Source of the DNA: Pterois miles
Taxonomy: Eukaryota > Chordata > Actinopteri > Perciformes > Scorpaenidae
DNA: 64,000 bases
Direction: 5' to 3'
Assembly (NCBI GenBank): GCA_947000775.1
Contig: CAMQGK010000299.1
Coordinates: 22,204,501 to 22,268,500, forward strand
Part shown: positions 21,801-34,700 of the stretch, piece after piece
Numbering within the stretch: the first letter of the stretch is position 1
How the letters are laid out: every line of letters starts with the position of its first letter
Notes under the pieces: model-generated
What the model saw: the letters and a program-made list of their open reading frames with translations, nothing else
Databases searched by the model: none
Told to the model about the DNA's origin: nothing
Position numbers and translations under genes: made by a program

Positions 21801-24800
21801 ACGTTACTGATCCACCACACAGACAGGCAGGAAGTAACGTTACTGATCCACCACACAGACAGGCAGGAAGTAACGTTACTGATCCACCACACAGACAGGC
21901 AGGAAGTAACGTTACTGATCCACCACACAGACAGGCAGGAAGTAACGTTACTGATCCACCACACAGACAGGCAGGAAGTAACGTTACTGATCCACCACAC
22001 AGACAGGCAGGAAGTAACCTTACTGATCCACCACACAGACAGGCAGGAAGTAACGTTACTGATCCACCACACAGACAGGCAGGAAGTAACCTTACTGATC
22101 CACCACACAGACAGACAGGAAGTAACTTTACTGATCCACCACACAGATAGACAGGAAGTAACCTTACTGATCCACCACACAGACAGACAGGAAGTAACCT
22201 TACTGATCCACCACACAGACAGACAGGAAGTAACGTTACTGATCCACCACACAGACAGGCAGGAAGTAACGTTACTGATCCACCACACAGACAGGCAGGA
22301 AGTAACGTTACTGATCCACCACACAGACAGGCAGGAAGTAACGTTACTGATCCACCACACAGACAGGCAGGAAGTAACGTTACTGATCCACCACACAGAC
22401 AGACAGGAAGTAACGTTACTGATCCACCACACAGACAGGCAGGAAGTAACGTTACTGATCCACCACACAGACAGGCAGGAAGTAACGTTACTGATCCACC
22501 ACACAGACAGACAGGAAGTAATGTTACTGATCCACCACACAGATAGACAGGAAGTAACGTTACTGATCCACCACACAGACAGGCAGGAAGTTACGTTACG
22601 GATCCACCACACAAACAGACAGGAAGTAACGTTACTGATCCACCACACAGACAGGCAGCCAGTTACGTTTCTGATCCACCACACAGACAGGCAGCCAGTT
22701 ACGTTACTGATCCACCACACAGACAGGCAGGAAGTAACGTTACTGATCCACCACACAGACAGGCAGGAAGTAACGTTACTGATCCACCACACAGACAGGC
22801 AGGAAGTAACGTTACTGATCCACCACACAGACAGGCAGCCAGTTACGTTACTGATCCACCACACAGACAGACAGGAAGTAACGTTACTGATCCACCACAC
22901 AGACAGGCAGGAAGTAACGTTACTGATCCACCACACAGACAGACCTTGTCCTGACAGGATGGTGAAGACAGTCTGGATGCAATGGAGACTCTCCCGATTC
23001 GTCAGATCCTGCAGAGTTTAAATGAGGAAAATCAGTTGATTGACTGATGGATCAGGAATCCGATCAATTGATCGATCATAAGTCTGTGACATGATCAACA
23101 GTGGCAAGTTAAGGGGGCAGGGTCGAGGTGAATACTCACTCCTGATTGGATGAGGTTCTGCAGCACATTGAGCAGGTCATCAAAGAACTCCAGATTGATC
23201 AGGTGAGCAAAACTGAGAAGAAGAAACAGCATGATGTCCACAGTTCTGACTGACATCAGATCAACTTCTACTAGACCAGAACCAGCCAACCAACAACAGA
23301 ACACAGCAGAGAACCAACTGACCGTCAGCAGAGAGCAGAGCCAATAAATAAAATCTATAATAAATACACGGCTAGCTAAGAGATGAAGCTAACAGCTAAG
23401 CTAACAAGAAGCTAAGCCCTAACAACAGTTGCTAAGGAGTAGCAGCAGAGTCCCATGGCTTCAACCACAGCCTGGACAGAGGCTATTCTTCTGCTAACCC
23501 ACAAGAGGTCCAGAACACCAGGACCCGGACCAGTACACATAGAGCAGAACCATTATTAGCTGACCCACACAAGAGTGTTGATATCAGTACTCTGACCTTC
23601 CTCATAGACCAGCTAATAATGTGGGCCTCCACCAGACAGACCCACGACCCCTCTGAACAGAGGGGGGTGGGCCAGAGCAGTCAGTACTACTAGAGTACAA
23701 CTACAGTCATACTACAGTACTACGTATCTGTGTGTCATACTTGGCCAGCCCCTCCAGTACAGCAGGAAGAAGAACCGACTTCTGAGCTTTCTTCAAAATC
23801 CTGAAGTAGATGAGGAAGACGATGTTCAGAGTCTCTGTGTGCTGAGGAAGACGAGGAGGAGAGAGAGAGAGAGGGAGAGGGGGAGAGAGAGAGGGAGGAG
23901 GAGAGGGAGAGGGAGAGAGAGGGAGGGAGAAGCAGAGAGGGAGAGAAAGAGGGAGAGAGAAGAGGACAGAGGGAGAGGGGGAGGGAGGGAGAGGGGGAGA
24001 GAGGGAGAGGGAGGAGGAGAGAGAGGGAGAGGGGGAGAGAGGGAGAGGGAGGAGGAGAGAGAGAGGGAGAAGCAGAGAGTGAGAGGGAGGGAGAGAGAGA
24101 GGGAGGGAGAGGGAGAGAGAGAGGGAGGGAGGGAGCGAGAGGGAGGGAGAGAGAGAGGGAGGAGGAGAAAGAGGGAGGGAGAGAGAGAGAGAGGGAGGGA
24201 GAGGAGGAGAGAGGGGGAGGGAGGGAGAGAGAGGGGGAGGGAGAGGGAGAGAGAGGGAGAAGCAGAGAGGGAGGGAGAGAGAGGGAGGGAGGGAGAAGCA
24301 GATACGGAGAGAGAGGAGGAGAGAGCGAGAGAGGGAGAGAGAGAGAGGGAGGGAGAAGCAGATAGGGAGAGAGAGGAGGAGAGAGCGAGAGAGGGAGAGA
24401 GAGGAGGAGAGAGAGAGGGAGGGAGAGAGGGAGGGAGGGAGGACGAGGAGTTTAGTTTTTTCTTTGTTAATCTTATTCTTATTTAAATCTGCTTCCTGAG
24501 CTTTAAACTCACCAGCTTGATCTTCTTCTCTTTGTTCTCACAGGCTTCAGCCTCCAGCAGCTCCTTCTGCAGCGCCTCCTCCGCCTTCCTCCACTATAAA
24601 AGATATACATTACATACACTACGGCAGCGCCTCCTCCGCCTTCCTCCACTATAAAAGATATACATTACATACACTACGGCAGCGCCTCCTCCGCCTTCCT
24701 CCACTATAAAAGATATACATTACATACACTACGGCAGCGCCTCCTCCGCCTTCCTCCACTATAAAAGATATACATTACATACACTACGGCAGCGCCTCCT

Positions 24801-26675
24801 CCGCCTTCCTCCACTATAAAAGATATACATTACATACACTACGGCAGCGCCTCCTCCGCCTTCCTCCACTATAAAAGATATACATTACATACACTACGGC
24901 AGCGCCTCCTCCGCCTTCCTCCACTATAAAAGATATACATTACATACACTACGGCAGCGCCTCCTCCGCCTTCCTCCACTATAAAAGATATACATTACAT
25001 ACACTACGGCAGCGCCTCCTCCGCCTTCCTCCACTATAAAAGATATACATTACATACACTACGGCAGCGCCTCCTCCGCCTTCCTCCACTATAAAAGATA
25101 TACATTACATACACTACGGCAGCGCCTCCTCCGCCTTCCTCCACTATAAAAGATATACATTACATACACTACGGCAGCGCCTCCTCCGCCTTCCTCCACT
25201 ATAAAAGATATACATTACATACACTACGGCAGCGCCTCCTCCGCCTTCCTCCACTATAAAAGATATACATTACATACACTACGGCAGCGCCTCCTCCGCC
25301 TTCCTCCACTATAAAAGATATACATTACATACACTACGGCAGCGCCTCCTCCGCCTTCCTCCACTATAAAAGATATACATTACATACACTACGGCAGCGC
25401 CTCCTCCGCCTTCTTCCACTATAATGAGAATATTTCCCTTCAGGGATTAATAAAAGTTCATCTATCTATCTATCTAATATATACACATACACACACTATA
25501 TGTGATGAAAACGTTGATATTCCCAACAGCCTCTTTTCTTCTGTCATTATGCCTTTGCATTTACTGCATTATGTTACCCTCTCACTAGCTTGTTAGCCTC
25601 TTACTAGCTTGTTAGCCTCTTGCTAGCTTGTTAGCCTCTTGCTAGCTTGTTACCCTCTTGCTAGCTTGTTAGCCTCTTACTAGCTTGTTAGCCTCTTGCT
25701 AGCTTGTTAGCCTCTTGCTAGCTTGTTAGCTTTTTGCTAGCTTGTTAGCCTCTTGCTAGCCTCTTGCTAGCTTGTTACCCTCCTGCTAGCTTGTTAGCCT
25801 CTGTGGCTTCTACAGCTGACAGTAATGTTAATATTGCTGTTGCTTAGCAACAGCATTTTCAAAGCTTAACTTGTTGTAAACCTGAGCTCACGAGTGTCAT
25901 CTGAACATTTAGTTCCAGGTGTGCAGTGCTCACTGAAGTGAAGCAAACAGATGTGTTTCGTTTACCTTCCTTTGCATCCTGGACAGGTTCTTCTTCTTGT
26001 CTTTGTTGTTCATGAACTTGTTCTTTGGTGCCGTGTCCTCCAGGTCCTTCTTCATCTGCACCTCCTTTATCCTGAGACTGAGCAGGGTCCTCAGCACCTG
26101 GAGGGGGGGCATGAAATCAGTATGCCATCACTGGTGAACAGGTGATGTCACCAGGGACGCTGACAGGGTGGTGTTTGATTGGTTACCTCAGGACTGACGT
26201 TGTAGTTGAGCCTCTTGACGAGGCCAGAGATGACCCGCACCACTGCCAACGAAGGCCCGCCCTCTTTGTCCTGCTGGAAGAGCTTCCTGAACGCATCACA
26301 GCACATACCTGACACCTGTAACACAGACACACCTGAACGCATCACAACACATACTGTACCTGATACCTGTAACCCAGAGGCATTTGAGGGCATCGCTCAG
26401 TCGACACACTGAGCTACCTGAGTCTCACCTGCTTGTTGGAGTCGTTCATCAGAGGAACAAGGACCACGATGATGTTGTTGTGGAAGTTGAAGTGAGGAAG
26501 AGCGAGCAGCAGCTCACAGAGGCACCGAACGCCGACCTGAGCCAGACCCAGGTACGACTGGAAACCCACCGCCTGTGTGCGCTTCTTCTTCTTCTGCTTC
26601 CAGTCTGCAGGTGGAGAAAAACACACCTGTACACGTGGACCTGCACGCCCTGTTGGTGTTGGTGTTGGTGTTGGT

Positions 26676-26754
<79 letters not shown>

Positions 26755-29700
26755 CTGTTGCTGTGGTTGCAAACCTTTGACGGTCTGCTCCAGGTCCTCC
26801 AGGTAGAACTTGTACTGACTGACCAAACCTTCCTCAAAGTCTCTGAGTTGCTGCGTCTCCTTCTTCACCTGCACAACAAGTGACCAACCACATCACAGCA
26901 TGAGCGTCAGACGCTGTCGGACATCAGCATCATCACATATCCAGGAACAGATGTGCCGGTTACCTTGGCGGCCTTCTCTTCAGGGGTCAGAGGTCGTATC
27001 CTGTAAGTGGGGGCGACGTCTTTAAAGATCTCCATCAGAGAAACCATCACCAGCTTCCTGACGGTCACCGCCACGCTGGGGTCGGCCTCCATCAGCATCC
27101 CCCGCAACTCCTTCAGCCGCTTGATCTGCTCACACCGAACACACACACTGTTCACACCTAACACACACACTGTTCACACCTAACACACACACTGTTCACA
27201 CCGAACACACACACTGTTCACACCTAACACACACACTGTTCACACCGAACACACACACTGTTCACACTGAACACACACTGTTAGACCATCAGACTGTAAC
27301 AGTCTGATCCCAGATCAGTGGTCAGCTCACATTACTGTAGGGGTCGGACATGACGGCTGATCCTAAGCGGGCGATGCTCAGTTTCTTCTCGTTGATCTTG
27401 TGAACTCGGAGTCGTTCTCTCTGCTCTGCTGTCAGCGCTGCACAGCTCTCTGGATCCTCCTCTGCTCAGGATGACACACACTGAATGCTCACTTATTCAT
27501 ACAGCTGCAAGAAAAGTCTCTCAGCCCTTTGGGATTACTTGGATTTCTGCATAAATTGGTCATAAAATGTGTCACAAAAATAGACAAACAGTATAGCTAC
27601 TGCCAGCGTTAGTTTACTTCTAAGATACATGACAAACTAACCTAACAGTCAGACTACAGAGCCTACTGCCAGCTTTAGTTTACTACTGAGATACATGACA
27701 AACTAACCTAACAGTCAGACTACAGAGCCTACTGCCAGCTTTAGTTTACTACTGAGATACATGACAAACTAACCTAACAGTCAGACTACAGAGCCTACTG
27801 CCAGCTTTAGTTTACTACTGAGATACATGACAAACTAACCTAACAGTCAGACTACAGAGTCTACTGCCAGCTTTCGTTTACTACTGAGATACATGACAAA
27901 CTAACCTAAACAGACTACAGAGCCTACTGCCAGCTTAAGTTTACTACTGAGATACATGACAAACTAACCTAAACAGTCAGACTACAGAGTCTACTGCCAG
28001 CTTTAGTTTACTACTGAGATACATGACAAACTAACCTAAACAGTCTACAGAGCCTACTGCCAGCTTTAGTTTACTACTGAGATACATGACAAACTAACCT
28101 AAACAGTCAGACTACAGAGTCTACTGCCAGCTTTAGTTTACTACTGAGATACATGACAAACTAACCTAACAGTCAGACTACAGAGTCTACTGCCAGCTTT
28201 AGTTTACTACTGAGATACATGACAAACTAACCTAACAGTCAGACTACAGAGCCTACTGCCAGCTTTAGTTTACTACTGAGATACATGACAAACTAACCTA
28301 AACAGTCAGACTACAGAGCCTACTGCCAGCTTTAGTTTACTACTGAGATACATGACAAACTAACCTAACAGTCAGACTACAGAGTCTACTGCCAGCTTTA
28401 GTTTACTACTGAGATACATGACAAACTAACCTAAACAGTCAGACTACAGAGTCTACTGCCAGCTTTAGTTTACTACTGAGATACATGACAAACTAACCTA
28501 ACAGTCAGACTACAGAGCCTACTGCCAGCTTTAGTTTACTACTGAGATACATGACAAACTAACCTAACAGTCAGACTACAGAGCCTACTGCCAGCTTTAG
28601 TTTACTACTGAGATACATGACAAACTAACCTAACAGTCAGACTACAGAGCCTACTGCCAGCTTTAGTTTACTACTGAGATACATGACAAACTAACCTAAA
28701 CAGTCAGACTACAGAGTCTACTGCCAGCTTTAGTCTCAGCTTGTGTAGCTGAGGGTTACGTTGCTCCTAAACTTTATGAGGATAATATATCAATAACATG
28801 GAGGCTCTGTAGTTCAGACCCTCGTCAATAACAGATCATCACCTCTTCACTGCTGCTCTTCCTCCCTTCACAATAAACTCCTGAACAACCGCTGATCACT
28901 GCTGACTAGAAGGAACTACAATCATTTACTGACATGATTGCTATTCACTGTTAGCTGCTGAGCTAACGTGTGGTGGTGAGTTAATAGCTGTGGTGGTCTG
29001 AACACAGTGGTGGTTGAGAGACGTGCTCAGTAAAATCTGGTCCACCCTCGCTGAAACTGAGCCAATCCCAACGCACAACCTCAGCTTCAGTTACACTGTC
29101 CATGTGTTCTACCTCGTATTCCTGTCCACCATGTCCCAGCCTCTCAGGGTAGTAACCGAGTCCTCCTCCAGCTCTGGTCCTCTACCAGAGTCCTGGAGTC
29201 TGAGGGTTCTTCAGTATCTTAGCTGTTCCTAGGTCTGTCCTCTTCTGGACTGAGGCTTCAGATGTGGTTCCTGGGTTCTGTTGGAGCCGTTCTCCCAGTT
29301 TGGGGGTCACCGCCCCGAGTGCTCCTACTACCACAGGGACCACGTTAGCCTTGATCTTCCACATCTGTTCCAGCTGGTTCCTTCAACCCTTGATACTTCT
29401 CAACCTTTTCGTGCTCCTTCTTCCTGATGTTGGCATCAGCTGGTATCTCCACATCCATCACCACCACCCTCTTCTGCTCTTTGTCCTCCACCACTATGTC
29501 CGGTTGGTTAGCCAGCAGCTGTTAGTCAGTCTGGAAGCTGAAGTCCCACAGGATCTCAGCCCTGTTGTTCTCCACTACCTTCGGTGGTATGTCCCATTGG
29601 GATCTGGGTACTTCTAGTCCATACTGGGTGCAGATGTTCCTGTACACTATCCCAGCCACTTGGTTGTGCCTCTCCATGTACGCTGATCCTGCTAGCATCT

Positions 29701-31726
29701 TCCACCCTGCTACTATGTGCTGGACTGTCTCCGGGGCATCTTTACCCAGCCTGCACCTTGGATCAGATCTACTCTGGTAGATTCTGGCTTGTTCTTGTGC
29801 TGCCATGATCAGTGCCTCTGTGGTGTCTGTCAGTCCAGCTTTGTCCAGCCATTGGTAGGTCTTTGTGATATCACATATATATGAATATAACAATATAAAG
29901 AAACTCATTGAATGAGAAGGTGTGTCCAAACTTTTGGTTTGTACTGTGTATATATGTGTTATATATATATATATATGTGTGTATATATATATGTGTGTGT
30001 ATATACATATATATATACACATACATATACATATATATACATATATATACACACACATATATATATATATATATATACACACACATATATATATATATAT
30101 ACACACACATATATATATATACATACACATATACACACACACACACATCTATATACACATATATATACACACACACATCTATATACACATATATATACAG
30201 TACAAACCAAAAGTTTGGACACACCTTCTTATTCAATGAGTTTCTTTTCTTTTCATGACTATTGACATTGTAGATTCACACTGAAGGCATCAAAACTATG
30301 AATTAACACATGTGGAAATATGTACTTAACAAAAAAGTGTGAAACAACTGAAAATACGCTTTATATTGTAGTTTCTTCAAAGTACCTCCTTTTGCTCTGA
30401 TTACTGCTCCACACACTCTGCATCCTCTTGATGAGCTTCAAGAGGTCGTCACCTGAAATGGTCTCCACTTCACAGGTGAGCCCTGTCAGGTTTAATCAGG
30501 GGGATTTCTGGCCTTATAAATGGGGTTGGGACCATCAGAAGTCAGGTGGAGACACAGCTGATAGTCCTGCTGAATAGACTGTTAGAATTTGGATTCTGGC
30601 AGAAAAAAACAGCTAAGTAAAGAAAAACGAGTGGCCATCATTACTTTAAGAAATGAAGGTCAGTCGGTTCCAAAAATTGGGAAAACTTTGAAAGTGTCCC
30701 CAAGTGCAGTCGAAAAAACCATCAAGCGCTACAAAGAAAGTGGCTCACATGAGGACCGCCCCAGGAAAGGAAGACCAAGAGTCACCTCTGCTGAGGAGGA
30801 TCAGTTCATCCGAGTCACCGGCCTCAGAAATGGCAGGTTAACAGCAGCTCAGACTAGAGACCAGGTCAATGCCACACAGAGTTCTAGCAGCAGACACATC
30901 TCTAGAACAACTGTTAAGAGGAGACTGTGTGAATCAGGCCTTCATGGTAGAATAGCTGCTAGGAAACCACTGCTAAGGACAGGCAACAAGCACAAGAGAC
31001 TTGTTTGGGCTAAAGACCACCAGGAATGGACATTAGACCAGTGGAAATCTGGGCTTTGGTCTGATGAGTCCAGATCTGAGATCTTTGGTTCCAACCACCG
31101 TGTCTTTGTGGAACCAGAAAAGGTGAACGGATGGACTCTACATGCCTGGTTCCCACCGTGAAGCATGGAGGAGGAGGTGTGATGGTGTGGGGGGGCTTTG
31201 CTGGTGACACTGTTGGGGATTTATTCAAACTGAAGGCCTACTGAACCAGCATGGCTACCACAGCATCTAGCAGCAGCATGCTATTCCATCTGGTCTGCGT
31301 TTAGTTGGACCATCATTTATTTTTCAACAGGACAATGACCCCAAACACACCTCCAGGCTGTGTGAGGGCTATTTGACCAAGAAGGAGAGTGATGGGGTGC
31401 TGGACCAGATGACCTGGCCACAGTCCACAGTCACCGGACCTGAACCCGATCCAGATGGTTTGGGGTGAGCTGGACCGCAGAGTGAAGGCAAAAGGGCCAA
31501 CAAGTGCTCAGCATCTCTGGGAACTCCTTCAAGACTGTTGGAGACCATTTCAGGTGACGACCTCTTGAAGCTCATCAAGAGGATGCAGAGTGTGTGGAGC
31601 AGTAATCAGAGCAAAAGGAGGTACTTTGAAGAAACTACAATATCAGACATATTTACAGTTGTTTCACACTTTTTTGTTAAGTATATAACTCTTTGAATGA
31701 GAAGGTGTGTCCAAACTTTTGGTCTG

Positions 31727-31791
<65 letters not shown>

Positions 31792-34700
31792 GATATATAT
31801 AGATAGATAGATAGATATATAGATATATATAGACAGATAGATAGATAGATAGATATATATAGACAGATAGATATATAGATATATATATATATTTCTCGGT
31901 CTCCGTATAAAAGTTCCAACAGGATGTGAATGTGAATTTAGTGACAGTGATGGAGGTTCAAAGGTGACTCATACCGTTTCCATGCTCTGGATTGTCAGCA
32001 GCCTCCTCTCCTGTCTCCTCCTCCTCCTCCTCCTCCTCCTCCTCCTCCAGCTGCTTTTTGATGACTACAGACAAATACAACACAACCAGAGATGATTTCA
32101 TGGAGGACACTGAGGAGTGGATGTGTGGTGTGTTTCCATGACGATGGCGAGGTGGCGCCGACATCATTAAACACCAACTGGGACAATATCAACGTGAAAT
32201 GATGTCGACAAAGAAATATGAGACCAAAATATAATTTAAAAATGAAAACTTGGTATCTCTCTATGCTATTATAACTATTATAGACCTTCCCTCCCTCTCC
32301 CTCCACATTCAGGTTTGACATCACCAGATGAATCTGAGACCAGAGATCAGTATTTCAGCTTCTATTTCAGGTATTTACATCTAGATCTGTTACACCACAT
32401 AGAGGACCGCATTGTTTGTTCAAACCCATCTTTCTAGTGAGCTAAATTATTGGACCACGTGACTGACAGGTGTTTCTGTTGCCCAGGTGAGTCCTGTTAC
32501 ATTGATTATTCATCAATAAATAGAGCTGAATGTCTCCTCTCAGTTTCAGCTTTGGGTTTTTCCTGTTCAGACTGATTTCTAGTTAAAAGGTGAAACCAAC
32601 ATGAAGACCAGAGAGCTGTCTCTGGGAGAAAAGCTGAGAGAAGATGGAAATCAATCAGAGCCATTGATCCGACGTCAGCCATCGCCAGTCCAACCATCTG
32701 GAACATCCTGAAGAAGAAAGAAACCACCGGTGTACCGAGCAACAGATGGTGAACCGGTAGACCGAGGAAACATCAGCAGCTGATGACAGAAACAGTGTGA
32801 GAGCTGTAAAGAAAAACCCTAAAACAGCCGTCAGGGACGTCAGCAACAACCTCCAGAGGGAGGAGAGAAGGAATCCCAATCCACCGTTCACAGAGGACTT
32901 CAGGACCTAAAGGACAGAGACTCCACCAGGAGAGGACAACCACTCATTAGCAATAAGAAGAGGACGGACAGAGTGGAACCAGACTACAAGGACAGAGGCT
33001 CCACCAGGAGAGGACAACCACTCATTAGCAATAAGAAGAGGAAGGACAGACTGGAACCAGACTACAAGGACAGAGACCAGGATCAACAGTGAAGAAAGAA
33101 GAGGAAGGTTTTAGACTGGACCAGTCTATCTGCAGACTGAACCCCTATTGATCAGCATTTTACCTGCTGAGGAGGAAACAAACAGCTACTGAAAGAGGCT
33201 GTGGAGAAAGACTGGAAAAGCACCACAGAAGAAGAATGTAAAGGTTTGGTGATGTCAGAGGGTCGCAGGCTTGATGCAGTTATTACAGCTAAATATGAAG
33301 TATTATTGACTGTAATCTATCTGAAGTCTATCTGATCCTGGACTGTGGATCACCATAAAATGTGGAGTTCTATCTGCTGAGTAGTGGATCAGGTCTAGAT
33401 GTAAACACCTGAATAGAAGCTGGAGTATCGATCTCACCACTCCGAGTTCTAGAGAGGACTGGATCTCTCGGTACCTCTCTCTACGCTCTGAGGGATGACT
33501 CCTCGCTGGTCTTTGATGGGCAGAAGGTGGATCACCTCCTTCTCCTCCATCCTCACCATCTTCCTGGGAAGTTTCTCGTGACTGCGAACCACCTCGGTGC
33601 TCCTCTTCTTACTGCCATGCACCGGACCGCTGGGAAGCCCCGCCCCCCCGAAACAAGCACCGGTTCGTCACTAGTTACGTTTACGTGCTCACTAATATTA
33701 CACTAGTGCTGTGAATATGTGGGCGTTACCATGACGACAAGTCCCTGGTGATGAAGGACGCTCGGCGAGCCATGGCGGTCATCTGCTGCACATCGTCCTC
33801 CTCCATCATGTCCGTGGGCAGACTCTCCAGGAACTCCTCCTCATCCTCCTCTTCCTCTGTCAGATATGTTGAGCAGGTGACAACAGGCTCTGAGCGGTGC
33901 ATCATGGGAAACCAAGTGCTCTGTTCAACTCACCGGGTCTCTTCCTGTACGTCTCCAATGGGCGGGGCGTCCTGATGGCGGCGTCCCTCACCGCCGCCCT
34001 CAGCTTCTTCTGCTCCTTTCGCTGCTTCTTAGCCACGTTCTGCTGCTTCAGCTGCCGGTTCTTTAGCTTGTTCTCCAGCTTCACACCGCTGGTCTTCAGC
34101 AGCCGGCGGAACGTCGGACGGCGCTTCTTCGACCGCGGCTGGGGGGTGGTGGTGATGGTGGTGACAGAGAGGGAGGAGGGTGGAGGAAGAAAGCAAGAAT
34201 AATATTAATAATAACAACAATAATAATAACGATCTGATCAGGAGACTGGGTTCACTCTGGAAACGGTTACATCGCGTTCAGCATGGTGGCGGGAAACAAG
34301 CTCAAACTGTTGATTTAACGGGGCTAACATGCTGATTTAACGGGGCTAACATGTTAATTTCACGGGGCTAACATGTTGATGTTGATTTAACGGGGCTAAC
34401 ATGCTGATTTAACGGGGCTAACATGTTAATTTAACGGGGCTAACATGTTGATGTTGATTTAACGGGGCTAACATGCTGATTTAACGGGGCTAACATGCTG
34501 ATTTAACGGGGCTAACATGCTGATTTAACGGGGCTAACATGTTGATGTTGATTTAACGGGGCTAACATGCTGATTTAACGGGGCTAACATGTTAATTTAA
34601 CGGGGCTAACATGTTGATGTTGATTTAACGGGGCTAACATGCTGATTTAACGGGGCTAACACGTTGATGTTGATTTAACGGGGCTAACATGCTGATTTAA

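Noticed and set aside
21770..22936. 388-residue frame of 12-residue repeats (VWWISNVTSCLS)
   Set aside because: It looks like a repeat protein, but the 36-bp unit is exactly the noc3l intron 15 array. The frame is open only because 36 is a multiple of three, and it ends in a stop just inside exon 16.
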